A stretch of DNA of 64,000 bases from Halodesulfurarchaeum sp964594685 (GCA_964594685.1 CAZQNH010000005.1:16938-80937), one strand, 5' to 3'; shown: positions 42,037 to 50,870, numbered from the stretch's first letter. A program made the numbers and translations. The notes: generated by a model from the sequence alone, not told the origin.

Positions 42037-43422
42037 TTACTCCTCGACCGTCTTGCTAATGTCCAGCGTGAAGGACGCGAGCACGTCGCGTCCGAGCAGG
42101 ACTGGATAGGTCATCTCCGAACGGTCGGTGATGCTGGCGGTCACTGTGCGCCACCGGCCGTCGAGACACAGGTCGACGTCCACCAGTGGGCGGGTTTCGG
42201 TTCCGCGCCCGGTCCCCGACCGCACCTCCGTGGTACCGACGAGCGGCCCGGCGCCAATCCGACCCGCCAGGTCGGTATCGATGCTCGTCCGCCTGGCCCC
42301 CGTGTCGGACTTTGCGATGGCCTGGGTCGCACCGTCCCGGCCGGTGATCCGTATCCGCGTGGTGTATCCGAGAACCCGCTCCTCGTCCTGTGCCCGGCCG
42401 ATCGAGGGTTTCTCCGGTGGAACCGAATCGTCGAGGGTGGATTCCAGGTCCCGGACCGTGGTTTCATCCACGCTCCCACCGGCCGTTTCGATGGCCAACT
42501 GAGCGATATGAGGGGCGACCGAGATGTCGGTCGCTTCGAAGAGACCCTTGAATCCGGCGGTGGCGTTGACCTCGAGGATGTACCACTCCCCATCGACCGA
42601 CATCAGATCGACCCCCGCGAGATCCAACCCGAGGACGTCGGTCGCTTCAGTCGCGAGCCGTCGTGGTTCCGGCCCGAGGTCCTCCGTAATCCCTTCCACA
42701 TCGCCTCCGAGGGCGACATTCGTCCGCCAATCGCCCTCTGGAGCGTGGCGACGCATTGCCCCGACCACACTGCCACCGACGACGTACACACGAACGTCCC
42801 TGGGTCTCCCCTCGCTCCGCTCGAGGAACTCCTGGAGGAAGGATTGTGCGTCGTCGATCGTCGGCCCCACAGGGTCGGTCGGCGAAACCACGGACATCTG
42901 TCTTCCGTTTGTCCCGATCGTCCGCTTATGAGCGGCTTCCTCCGGGAGATAGTCGCTCCAGTCTTCGAAGGTTCGCGGGGAACGGCCGAAGTAGGCGTCC
43001 GGAACCGGGAGCCCTGCTCGGACTAGTTTGGTCCCTGCGCGGAACTTGTGGATCGTATCCGCGACGGCATCGGGCGGATTGACGACTGGGGTCGTCTCTT
43101 CGTAAAGGCCCGCGAGCTGGAGGTCCTCGAGTTGCTGTTCGCTCTTCGTGAGGAGCAACCGATTGACAAGCACGTCGACGCGAGGTGAAAGCAGGAGGGT
43201 GCCGTCCTCGATCCGGGAGGTGACGTTTTCGTCCCGGATCCAGACCGGTTCGTGGCCAAGCGTCCTGACGGCGTTGAGGATCGCCTTCGTCTCTTTACTA
43301 TTATGCGGGCTCAAGACACCCACCCGTTGGTTTCCCGCCGATGTACGAGTGCGGCCGACGCTCACTGAGCGAGACGCATCCGCCGATCCCCCGGTACCCG
43401 ACGAGTTCGAGGAGGCAGTCAT
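42037..43422 (-). CDS. RimK-type ATP-grasp ligase fused to an aspartyl/zinc protease-like (RimB/DUF785) domain
   Basis: A 461-residue fusion. After a disordered Ser/Thr-rich leader, residues about 32-330 are a RimK-family ATP-grasp ligase (VGVLSPHNSKETKAILNAVR, ELVNPPDAVADTIHKFRAG-like region, FLQEFLERSEGRPRDVRVYV, and the metal loop EWYILEVNATAGFKG). Residues about 345-455 are a retropepsin-like domain of the DUF785/RimB type with IAKSDTGARRTSIDTDLA as its active-site strand and PVLLGRDVLASFTLDI at its end. RimK enzymes add glutamate or other amino acids to proteins or small molecules; RimB-like proteases trim them. One chain may therefore both write and process a peptide tag. It is divergent from an aspartoacylase-like gene. 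Confidence 0.85.
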   Translation of the reverse strand: MTASSNSSGTGGSADASRSVSVGRTRTSAGNQRVGVLSPHNSKETKAILNAVRTLGHEPVWIRDENVTSRIEDGTLLLSPRVDVLVNRLLLTKSEQQLEDLQLAGLYEETTPVVNPPDAVADTIHKFRAGTKLVRAGLPVPDAYFGRSPRTFEDWSDYLPEEAAHKRTIGTNGRQMSVVSPTDPVGPTIDDAQSFLQEFLERSEGRPRDVRVYVVGGSVVGAMRRHAPEGDWRTNVALGGDVEGITEDLGPEPRRLATEATDVLGLDLAGVDLMSVDGEWYILEVNATAGFKGLFEATDISVAPHIAQLAIETAGGSVDETTVRDLESTLDDSVPPEKPSIGRAQDEERVLGYTTRIRITGRDGATQAIAKSDTGARRTSIDTDLAGRIGAGPLVGTTEVRSGTGRGTETRPLVDVDLCLDGRWRTVTASITDRSEMTYPVLLGRDVLASFTLDISKTVEE

Positions 43423-43423
43423 G

Positions 43424-43439
43424 AATACTCCTCAGTATT
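43424..43439. promoter_or_regulatory. Palindrome AATACT-cctc-AGTATT at the RimK start
   Basis: Perfect 6-bp arms at 43424-43429 and 43434-43439 lie immediately upstream of the RimK ATG (43422), where a leaderless transcript would begin; TTATTGATA just beyond could be its TATA box. It may control the RimK fusion and, through the 108-nt divergent spacer, the aspartoacylase-like gene. Confidence 0.4.
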
Positions 43440-43530
43440 ATTGATATCGGCTCTTACGGGTTCGGCGGTCGTGCAACACGGTTACAACCGCTCTATCGAT
43501 TTAGGAGGGTGGGAGTCACTCGGATGACTC

Positions 43531-44532
43531 ATGACAACTCGCGACCCCAAGATGTTTTCCTTCGACGGTGGCGCTGTGGAACCTGGTGAAACCGGGGAGT
43601 TCCGCTTCCCGGTGAGCGAAACGTACCTCGGTGACCCGGTTCGCATCCCAGTGACGATCATCAATGGCCCGGATCCAGGACCCACGGCGTTCCTTTCGGG
43701 AGCGATCCACGGGGATGAACTCAACGGGATCGAAGTCGTGCGGGAGGTTGGCCAGGAGTGGGACCACAGCGACATCGCCGGGACGATCGTCTGCCTCCCG
43801 GTCCTCAACGTGCAGGGTTTCACGGCCCAAAAGCGGTACTTACCCATATACGAACGCGACCTCAACCGTTCGTTCCCCGGCAAACCCAACAGTACGAGTT
43901 CGAAGCGAATCGCCCATCGGATCTATCGGAACTTCATCGAGCCCTGCGATATCGGCATGGACTTCCATACGTCCACCAGAGGCCGGACGAACATGTTCCA
44001 CGTCCGGGCAGACATGGACGACGAGGCCACCGCCCGGCTCGCCCGGTCCTTCGGGACGAACCTGATCATGGCTGGCAAGGGATCCGAAGGGATGCTCCGC
44101 CGGGAGGCGACCGAGCACGGGATTCCCACGATCACCCTCGAGATGGGAGAGGCCCACCGGTTCGAGCGCGAGTTGATCGATCACGCACTCGATGGGGTCC
44201 GAAGTGTCTTTGCGGAGTACGGCCTCTATCAGCAGAAGGCCGTGCGGTGGCCCGGCTGGCAGGCAGTCATCGAGGGTTGGAGCGAGAAGACGTGGCTGCG
44301 AGCAGATTCCGGTGGTATCGTCGAAATGCATCACGACCGAGGCGATCTCGTCGAGGCAGGCGAGACGATCTGCCGGATCACGAACCCGTTCAAGACGGAA
44401 GCCACTGTGGTCGAGGCACCCTTCACCGGACTCCTCGCCGGGGTGCTCGAGAACCCGGTCGTCTATCCGGGAAACCCACTCTGTCACCTTGTCCAGATCG
44501 ACGGGGTGCACAGGCGGCTGATCCAGGAGTGA
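43531..44532 (+). CDS. Succinylglutamate desuccinylase / aspartoacylase family zinc hydrolase
   Basis: A 333-residue zinc carboxypeptidase-fold hydrolase. Zinc ligands His60 and Glu63 are in FLSGAIHGDELNGIE and His146 in GMDFHTSTRG; DLNRSFPGKPNS binds substrate carboxylate, and ITLEMGEAH supplies the catalytic Glu. The C-terminal 90 residues form the usual beta-barrel domain (GGIVEMHHDRGDLVEAGETI). Family members hydrolyse N-acyl amino acids. Divergent pairing with the RimK-protease fusion suggests it acts on the same product, for example removing an N-acyl or glutamyl group. Confidence 0.88.
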   Translation: MTTRDPKMFSFDGGAVEPGETGEFRFPVSETYLGDPVRIPVTIINGPDPGPTAFLSGAIHGDELNGIEVVREVGQEWDHSDIAGTIVCLPVLNVQGFTAQKRYLPIYERDLNRSFPGKPNSTSSKRIAHRIYRNFIEPCDIGMDFHTSTRGRTNMFHVRADMDDEATARLARSFGTNLIMAGKGSEGMLRREATEHGIPTITLEMGEAHRFERELIDHALDGVRSVFAEYGLYQQKAVRWPGWQAVIEGWSEKTWLRADSGGIVEMHHDRGDLVEAGETICRITNPFKTEATVVEAPFTGLLAGVLENPVVYPGNPLCHLVQIDGVHRRLIQE

Positions 44533-44545
44533 GTCGACCGAGCGA

Positions 44546-44645
44546 NNNNNNNNNNNNNNNNNNNNNNNNNNNNNNNNNNNNNNNNNNNNNNNNNNNNNNN
44601 NNNNNNNNNNNNNNNNNNNNNNNNNNNNNNNNNNNNNNNNNNNNN
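44546..44645. other. Assembly gap (100 N)
   Basis: Exactly 100 N bases, a conventional placeholder for unknown length. The 8-mer CCGAGCGA occurs both at the last bases before (44538-44545) and the first bases after (44646-44653), so the contig ends share sequence; this is what a collapsed tandem repeat or an unmerged overlap would leave. No gene is interrupted: the upstream hydrolase stops at 44532 and the next gene starts at 44774. Confidence 0.98.
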
Positions 44646-44773
44646 CCGAGCGAACATGAGTCCCCACGAGGTCAATCCCAGTCGTGGCTCGAACCCGAAG
44701 GGACGGGATTTCTCTACAAGTTACTCCTGGCTCACTTGGTTCCTTATCCGGCCGGATTCCGTATCAGTAAGCG

Positions 44774-45409
44774 ATGGAACCGCAACCCGACACCATCACG
44801 ATCTATTCGGATTACGTCTGTCCGTTCTGTTATCTCGGTCGGCAGTCACTCGAAACGTATCAGGAACACCGCGAGGAGGAACTCGATATCGAGTGGCACC
44901 CCTTCGATCTCCGCAACGGGAAACGAGGCCCTGAGGGCGAGATCGACCGGTCCGTCGATGACGGGAAGGACGACGCGTATTTCGACCAGGTTCGCCAGAA
45001 CGTGGCTCGATTGAAAGAATCCTACGATGCAAGGGAGATGTTGTCTCTCGATGATCTCCCCGAAGCGGTCGATTCCTTCGATGCGCAGGTCGCATCGTAT
45101 TACGTGAGCGAAACGTACCCGGAACGCTGGCTCGAGTTCGATGAAGCGATCTTCGACGCGCTATGGGTCGAGGGCCGCGATATCGGAGATGTGGAGGTGA
45201 TTGCTGACATCGCTGGCGAAGTCGGCCTGCCTACGGCCGAGATTCGCGAGGTAGTCGCGGATGCTGCCCGCCGTGACCGGCTCCGAGAGGAATTCTTGGC
45301 GGCCCAGACGGAGGGGATCACCGGAGTTCCGACGTTCGTGTATGATGGGTCCGGTGCGCGCGGAGCAGTCCCACCGAGTCAATTCGAACGTCTCCTCGAA
45401 GGGCCGTGA
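44774..45409 (+). CDS. DsbA family oxidoreductase, FrnE/HCCA-isomerase type
   Basis: A 211-residue cytosolic thioredoxin-fold protein with an inserted helical domain. The redox site CPFC (Cys16-Cys19) follows ITIYSDYVCPFCYLGR, and the cis-Pro loop is in GITGVPTFVYDG. FrnE-like proteins shuffle disulfides or bind metals; related forms isomerise 2-hydroxychromene-2-carboxylate. No signal peptide. Start ATG 44774 is the first in frame. Confidence 0.9.
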   Translation: MEPQPDTITIYSDYVCPFCYLGRQSLETYQEHREEELDIEWHPFDLRNGKRGPEGEIDRSVDDGKDDAYFDQVRQNVARLKESYDAREMLSLDDLPEAVDSFDAQVASYYVSETYPERWLEFDEAIFDALWVEGRDIGDVEVIADIAGEVGLPTAEIREVVADAARRDRLREEFLAAQTEGITGVPTFVYDGSGARGAVPPSQFERLLEGP

Positions 45410-45524
45410 ATCGGTCTCTCACCTATCGGTGGAGCAATTGACCGAGCCTCGGTGTTCAACTTCCACGGATGAGCAGCTTTTCTGACGTTCCCTGTAACCA
45501 CAGAAGCGGGGGATTCCAGCCGCT

Positions 45525-46682
45525 CTACTCGGGCGTCCCAGATACCGGATTCGCAGCCTGCACAGAGAGACGCTCATCTATCCACAGGAGAACCGGGGCC
45601 AACCACGGCGCACGTTTGATGACCCGCCGCGTGACGTTGTGAAGCGTCGTGTTCGGATGGGAGAACGGGCAATCGGCCATACAGATTCCACAATCAGTCC
45701 CCGCCTGTCGCCAGAACGAATAACACCGTGCGTCGTCGGTCGGCCACTTCTCCGTTCCGCGCACCTCTCGCTTCGAGCCGGTTTCCAGCGCCCTCGCAGG
45801 GCACCGGGTTGCACACCGCTTGCAGCTCCGACAGAATCGCTCGACGCCGAGAGACACCGGATCGTCCGATCGAACCGGCAGGGTCGTCGTGACAGCCCCG
45901 ATTCGGACCCGGCTCCCGTACCCGTCGGCCACCAATATATTATTGCGACCGAGCTCGCCGAGGCCCGCCTCCACGGCGAGTGGTGGCAGGATGACCTCAT
46001 AGTGTGCGTCATATTGGGCCGCCGCATCGAAGCCCTGTGCCCGAAGCACTGCGGCGATAGTTTTCGCGATATCAGCTGCACGATAGTACTGTTTCGCGGA
46101 TTCGGCGAGGACCGGTGGCTTCGGGGCCGCCGACATGGCTTCGTGGTCCATCTCCACCAGGAACACCACCGCGAACTCGTGGTCGAGGTCGATCGGGTCG
46201 CCGTAATTCTCGTCGAAGCGGCCGGTGTGGCTGTAGACGAATTCTGCCGGGAGTTCGGTGAAACCGACGTCCACCGCCCCCCGGTCCCTCGCCAGTGACG
46301 CCAGCACCGGTTCAGCTTCTGCCGCCGTGTCCAGACGCGCTGCCCAGGATTCGACCGTATCGGCCTCTACGTCTAGGTCCTCGATAGCCTCGAAATAGCT
46401 ATTGGCCTCGGTTGCACGAGCCGGATCGTAGTACTGAGAATCGGGTGAGCCGAGCGACGGTTTCTGCCGGATACGGTCGTCGATCTCCTGTAATGCAGGG
46501 CGCCGTTCGTAGTAGTCCCGATATTCGGGTGTTTCCGGGTCACGCTCTGCCCTGGCAAACATCGTATCCCGTTCGTCGACCTGCTGGCTCGGCCGGCACC
46601 TGATGGGGTTGTTCTCGGCCCACGCTCGAAGCCCCCGAAAAACATCAGACACTCTGTGGCGGAGGTCTACCATTCCCTGCAC
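45525..46682 (-). CDS. Reductive-dehalogenase-like corrinoid/Fe-S protein
   Basis: A 385-residue protein. Residues about 110-280 correspond to the corrinoid-binding nitroreductase-like fold of RdhA/QueG relatives (VFLVEMDHEAM, YYRAADIAKTIAAVLRAQGF, EAGLGELGRNNILVADGYGS). Two ferredoxin-type [4Fe-4S] sites follow: Cys284, 287, 290 and 294 (CRSCKRCATRCP) and Cys331, 334, 338 with Cys320 (CGICMADCP). There is no Tat signal and no anchoring rdhB gene, so it is likely cytoplasmic, closer to the catabolic or uncharacterised branch than respiratory RdhA. A cobalamin locus lies 18 kb away. Substrate unknown. Confidence 0.82.
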   Translation of the reverse strand: MQGMVDLRHRVSDVFRGLRAWAENNPIRCRPSQQVDERDTMFARAERDPETPEYRDYYERRPALQEIDDRIRQKPSLGSPDSQYYDPARATEANSYFEAIEDLDVEADTVESWAARLDTAAEAEPVLASLARDRGAVDVGFTELPAEFVYSHTGRFDENYGDPIDLDHEFAVVFLVEMDHEAMSAAPKPPVLAESAKQYYRAADIAKTIAAVLRAQGFDAAAQYDAHYEVILPPLAVEAGLGELGRNNILVADGYGSRVRIGAVTTTLPVRSDDPVSLGVERFCRSCKRCATRCPARALETGSKREVRGTEKWPTDDARCYSFWRQAGTDCGICMADCPFSHPNTTLHNVTRRVIKRAPWLAPVLLWIDERLSVQAANPVSGTPE

Positions 46683-46928
46683 TCGCCTGGATATGCGACG
46701 GCGGGGTGACTAAATCGATGCGGTTTGGGTCTTGGCGAACCCCGGAGGATCATCGAGCCAACCGGGTCGATCAGAGACGTCTGGTCCACCCCTCCTGTCT
46801 CCGTTATGGGGTCATTCCCGGGAGTGAGCGGGATATCAATCCGCTGGATGAACCTCTCGTCGAAACACATCCATTACTGCCGTCAGCAAGGACGTTCTGC
46901 GATACTTCTCATGGACCATTCGCGCTCT

Positions 46929-47657
46929 TTATCGCATGAGTTCCCCGCCATTGACATGTAGCGTCTCCCCGGTGACGAATCCGGCGTCCCGGAGATACGC
47001 GACTGCATCGGCTATATCTTCGGGCTGGCCGAACCGACCTATCGGAATCTGGGCCCGCTCCTCGCGTTTCTCCTCGAGGCTTCGGTCCGCGGTCATGTCG
47101 GTCTCGATGTGACCAGGGGCGACCGCATTGACCCGGATGTCCGGTGCGAAGTCCTCGGCGTGACTCTTGGTCAACGAGACGAGCGCTCCCTTCGAGGCGG
47201 CGTAGTGACATTCGACTGGCGCGCCAGTATACGCGAGGATGGACGAGATGTTCGTTACCGAGGGGCCACTGTCGGATCGCTCCAGATGGGGCAACGCTGC
47301 CTTGGTCACATTGAAGGCCGAATTGAGGTTCACGTCCATCACGTGTGTGAAATCCTCGGGAGAGAGGTTCTCCGTATAGACGTGCTGATCGATGCCGGCG
47401 TTGTTGACGACGTGATCGACCCCGCCGAGCGAGTCTGCTGCTGTCTCTACCAGTCGTCGCGCTGACTTCATCTGCGAAACGTCGGCCCCGACGATGGAGG
47501 CCGCTTGACCCTGCCCCCGAATCGACTCGGCAGTTGCCCGGGCCGCCGCTTCGTTAGTATGGTAATTGACGACCACGTCGAACCCGTCACGAGCGTATCG
47601 GACCGCGATAGCACGGCCGATGCCCCGAGAGGACCCAGTCACGATCACGGATGGCAT
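46929..47657 (-). CDS. Short-chain dehydrogenase/reductase, FabG-like
   Basis: A 242-residue NAD(P)-dependent SDR. Cofactor motif GSSRGIGRA at residues 8-16, NNAG in HVVNNAGIDQ, catalytic Ser (NISSILAYTG) and YAASK with Tyr/Lys near residue 155-160, and the terminal FVTGETLHVNGGELM of FabG-type enzymes. Substrate could be a 3-oxoacyl thioester or another ketone; no fatty-acid genes are nearby. The start ATG 47657 gives MPSVIVTGSSRG directly. Confidence 0.9.
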   Translation of the reverse strand: MPSVIVTGSSRGIGRAIAVRYARDGFDVVVNYHTNEAAARATAESIRGQGQAASIVGADVSQMKSARRLVETAADSLGGVDHVVNNAGIDQHVYTENLSPEDFTHVMDVNLNSAFNVTKAALPHLERSDSGPSVTNISSILAYTGAPVECHYAASKGALVSLTKSHAEDFAPDIRVNAVAPGHIETDMTADRSLEEKREERAQIPIGRFGQPEDIADAVAYLRDAGFVTGETLHVNGGELMR

Positions 47658-48008
47658 ACGCTAACCCTCTCAGGCCGGTCACTTCACCATTCGTCCGTTT
47701 CACGGTGATCAAAACAAATTCGGTTCCAGGGGTCGACGGGTGTAACATTGATTATATATTCGAGAAGCCCAGCGCGAGACGAGGTTTCGGCCTGAGGTTC
47801 GGGGTGAGACCGTACTGACCCGGATTCTGTTTCACTTTCACTGTGCTAGGGTCGGGTTTTTGGCGGTGTATACACATTTTCGAACTGAGGGAAACGCAGA
47901 GACCCCTCAAATCGTGTCACACCCCAATTCCCATTCCCCGATACGGTTCCAGAGACAGTCCCCGTCACTTGCCCCTGTCCCCACCGGTCCCCACCGAGGT
48001 TTCCCACC

Positions 48009-48152
48009 ATGAGATGGATCGCCACCTGCACGGACTGTAGTTGGTCCTACGAAGGCAACGACCAGGTGGACGCCGCAGACGCCCTCGAACGCCACGCTCG
48101 CAAAGAACGCCATCACGTCGACATCCGGCGACGGCCGCCCGTTTCGGCCTGA
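48009..48152 (+). CDS. Small C2H2-like zinc-finger protein (47 residues)
   Basis: Frame MRWIATCTDCSWSYEGNDQ followed by a helix rich in His and Arg. The spacing Cys7-x2-Cys10, then His29 and His35/His36, with a beta-hairpin Trp/Tyr between (CTDCSWSYEG), is that of a one-finger C2H2 domain common among haloarchaeal micro-proteins. It is short and easily missed. A TATTATATATTC-like tract lies further upstream (about 47748-47760) but is distant. Role unknown; nucleic-acid binding or regulation is possible. Confidence 0.65.
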   Translation: MRWIATCTDCSWSYEGNDQVDAADALERHARKERHHVDIRRRPPVSA

Positions 48153-48352
48153 ACCGCCGGCAGTCCGCCGTTTCAACCAGTGTCGGCCCGCTACCGTCTG
48201 TCCTTCCTTTGAGGTGCCCCGGGACTACGTTGCTTCGTCTGATTTGCGGGCGTTTTCTCGTTTTGACGACTGTTGGCTGAACGGGCAGCGGTCATCGATG
48301 GTCAGGGGAACTATGCCCTCCCGGGTGTCCTCGAAGACCGTCGGTAGACGTT

Positions 48353-48826
48353 TCACACCGGTTCCGTTTCCATCGTCGCATCGGTGCTGGCGAGTGCCTC
48401 TATCCGCCTGAGTGCAACCCAACAGAGAAGCACGTACGGTAATGCGAGAAGCGGAACCTCCAATCCAGCCCGACACGAAGCGTCCTCCGGGACCACGCGG
48501 TGTCCTGTCGCCTGTATCGGGCCGATCCGCCAGGCCCAGGACCATTCTCCCAGCCTCGAAATGGTGAACGGAAGCCAAATGCCGAAAACCGTTCGGACGC
48601 GCCCCCGTGTCCCTTCCTCAATCCTGGGCTGGTCGACTTCGACCTCGGATACACTCGGCCCCCATCCAGGCCAGTACCGGGTGTCCACCAAAATATCCCA
48701 GACCTGCTCGGGCGACGCGTCAATCTCCCGTGAGACCACGACCCGCTTCCCCTCCGGGGTCCGCTCTATTGCGAGGGAATCGCTCAACCGGGTAAAGCGG
48801 CGTTCTTCGACACCGATCACGTCCAA
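48353..48826 (-). CDS. SRPBCC (START/Bet v1-like) family protein
   Basis: A 157-residue protein with the family opening VVVSREIDASPEQVWDILVD, followed by WPGWGPSVSEVEVD and a C-terminal helix rich in hydrophobic residues (LLALPYVLLCWVALRRIEAL). SRPBCC proteins bind hydrophobic ligands in a deep pocket; some are polyketide cyclases. Ligand not predictable. It is the best-preserved gene in an otherwise loosely packed stretch. Confidence 0.8.
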   Translation of the reverse strand: MDVIGVEERRFTRLSDSLAIERTPEGKRVVVSREIDASPEQVWDILVDTRYWPGWGPSVSEVEVDQPRIEEGTRGRVRTVFGIWLPFTISRLGEWSWAWRIGPIQATGHRVVPEDASCRAGLEVPLLALPYVLLCWVALRRIEALASTDATMETEPV

Positions 48827-48924
48827 CCCTTCGAGCCGGGGGGTATAATGTGTCTGTGCCGTCCGCCCGCAGATCGGCTAGCAGGGCGAAGGGTCCATGA
48901 GCCACCGATCGTCTGCTGCTATCG

Positions 48925-49341
48925 GTCAGACGTACATAGCACACGGGTTTCCCGGGTCCCAGACGGGGTATTGATCGAGCGTCTCTACCTGGACGAATCC
49001 TGTCTTCTCGGAGAAGCGTCTTGTTCGTCGTTTAGGTCCGTCGCCGTCTCGTCGAGTGTCATTTCCTTCACGTGTCCAACACCGACCCCCCGCATTCAGT
49101 AGCTATCCGCAAGCAATCGGCTCCCGGTCCCATTTCCCTGTCGCTGAGCTTCGACCGCGAACCACGAAAATTCCGCCTCATTCGAGTTTCGTTCGGCGAG
49201 CGAAGCAAATCCCACCAGCTTCCCCTTTCGGTCAATCGCGAGAAACGGGTGTTCCATCCGCAACGCATCTGCCATTCTCGCCAATCCATTCTCAGTGGAC
49301 CCACCATCCAGATCTCGAGCGAGGTCCAGCCAGTCCCCCAT
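48925..49341 (-). pseudogene. GNAT acetyltransferase, frameshifted remnant
   Basis: From ATG 49341 one frame gives a GNAT core (PFLAIDRKGKLVGFASLAER, FSWFAVEAQRQGNGTGSRLL: the acetyl-CoA loop Q/R-x-x-G-x-G/A) and stops at 49096. The rest of the fold continues in other frames: HVKEMTLDETATDLND, then RRFSEKTGFVQVETLDQYPV and WDPGNPCAMYVRL, which is the classic C-terminus of these enzymes. At least two frameshifts are needed. The gene is almost certainly inactive unless the sequence is wrong. Confidence 0.65.
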
Positions 49342-49762
49342 CCCGGTTCCTCCCGACCTCGTTTGATACCTACCAGCTTTCGAATCCGTTTCCGTTTCGG
49401 GAGACCGTCGGTACTGGACTAACTATAATGCATCGAGGGCCACCCACACGCAGAGACACCCAGAGGGTTGTTCCGGAATGATCCATGTTTCTGGAACATG
49501 GGAGTAGCTGAGAAAGGTTTCGCTACGAGTCAGCCGCGGGCAAATCCGTTCCCGCCGGAACCGACACCACAGGTGTATCGCCGATAATTCATGAACAAAC
49601 ATCGAGGCCCGGTGGAGCGAGGGATATGATTCAGCAGCCAACCCATCCTTCCGGCCAGCTACCGTTGGACCAGATACAGGGGCGGTGGTACCTCCGAATT
49701 CAACCAGGGGCCATGGGGCTTGTAGTGGGTAGTTTTACCGGTAACCGGGCACTCACCCCCAT
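49342..49762. other. Non-coding stretch between the GNAT remnant and the hydrolase
   Basis: About 420 bases without a convincing gene on either strand. Open frames here have high Arg/Pro/Cys content unlike the acidic proteins around them. ACTATAATG at about 49422-49431 is the only promoter-like element, suitably upstream of the GNAT remnant only if its original start lay further upstream. Confidence 0.5.
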
Positions 49763-50482
49763 ATGGACAGTCGGACCTTCAACGATTCGGGGAGTCCGAC
49801 GCTCCTGTTCGTCATGGGGCTTGGCAATCGATTCGACGGAGCGTCTGTCCGCTGGTTCCTCGACCAACTCACACGGGCGGGGTACCGGGTACACGCACTC
49901 CGATTGCCCATCGAGATCACCGATTTCGAGCGTGACTATCGTCTGCCGGTCCAGCGAGCACACGATGAGCAAGACCCAGCCGGCGTGGTGGGTCATAGCC
50001 TCGGAGGTCTCGTGGCGGCGTTTCTCGAAACGAGTGCCGAGATGGTGTATCTCTCCCCCTGGTGGGGCATCCACGAATCGAAGGTGTCCACCATTGAACG
50101 GTGGCTCGTTCCAAAACTCCCGTTGCAGGCCCCGATCCTTCCGGTCGATACGGACCGAGACGAACTGGGAGTACACCTCTCCGATGGTGAGTGGGAGCAG
50201 GTCCCGAATCGCCTCTCGCCGGCGTATATCACGACAATCTACCGCGCCCAACGAACTCGCCCCGATATAAGTGACGACGCGGTGGTTTTTGTATCATTGA
50301 CGGATTCTATTATCAGCCCGACGGCGATCGGAAAGGCGGTTCGCGCAGAACAGGTTCGTCTGTACGATGGGGAACATCAACTGTTCGCCGCTTCGGAGCG
50401 CAAACAAGAGATGGAGCGGCTTCTCGCAGAATTACCGGGGGCGGGTCAGAACCGTGCCACCACAGGGAGGAGGAAGCGATAG
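49763..50482 (+). CDS. Alpha/beta hydrolase
   Basis: A 239-residue alpha/beta hydrolase. The nucleophile elbow is GHSLGG with Ser79, the oxyanion region reads LLFVMGLGNRFDG, and the late histidine in YDGEHQLFAASE (near residue 217) completes the triad; an acid in VSLTDSIISP is likely. Esterase, lipase or thioesterase activity is possible. The C-terminal 20 residues (GAGQNRATTGRRKR) are basic, odd for a haloarchaeal protein, and may be a run-on past an altered stop. Start ATG 49763. Confidence 0.8.
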   Translation: MDSRTFNDSGSPTLLFVMGLGNRFDGASVRWFLDQLTRAGYRVHALRLPIEITDFERDYRLPVQRAHDEQDPAGVVGHSLGGLVAAFLETSAEMVYLSPWWGIHESKVSTIERWLVPKLPLQAPILPVDTDRDELGVHLSDGEWEQVPNRLSPAYITTIYRAQRTRPDISDDAVVFVSLTDSIISPTAIGKAVRAEQVRLYDGEHQLFAASERKQEMERLLAELPGAGQNRATTGRRKR

Positions 50483-50666
50483 CTGCCCCGGTCCAGCCCT
50501 CCCCCCGCCCCCGCAAGGAACGAGTTTCGACGGGCAATCATTCAAGGGCTGCAGGATACCTGGACGGGAAGAGGAGAGATTTCACATCTGTTTCCACTCG
50601 CCGGATTCGCCCTGCTGAAATCCGGAGCACTCGCGTTCTTCTACCGACCATTGCCCCTCGTGGGTT

Positions 50667-50870
50667 GTGTCACCAGGCTACTACCCTTCTGATGATGGAC
50701 CTACCGTCGAACCCGGTGAGGAGTTCGCAAAACGTTTGGAACAGCACAGAGAAGAGGATGAGTCGATCGAGGCTTTCATCCCGGAACTCATATCCATATT
50801 TGTATATCAACTCCGATTCCCTGCAGGGGCCCCAGGGAAGGGTTTCAACCCATTACTATGTGGGGGGTAA
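50667..50870 (+). CDS. Short antitoxin-like fragment
   Basis: A 67-residue frame with one clearly protein-like section: TVEPGEEFAKRLEQHREEDE and SIEAFIPELISIF. This resembles the helical region of small haloarchaeal antitoxin-type proteins (ribbon-helix-helix partners of PIN toxins), but the start is GTG, the C-terminus is atypical (FPAGAPGKGFNPLLCGG) and no toxin gene follows. It is more likely a remnant than an active gene. Confidence 0.35.
   Translation: MSPGYYPSDDGPTVEPGEEFAKRLEQHREEDESIEAFIPELISIFVYQLRFPAGAPGKGFNPLLCGG

Noticed and set aside
43758..45014. A long frame running through the N gap
   Set aside because: Continuity across unknown bases is artificial, and it is out of frame with both flanking genes.
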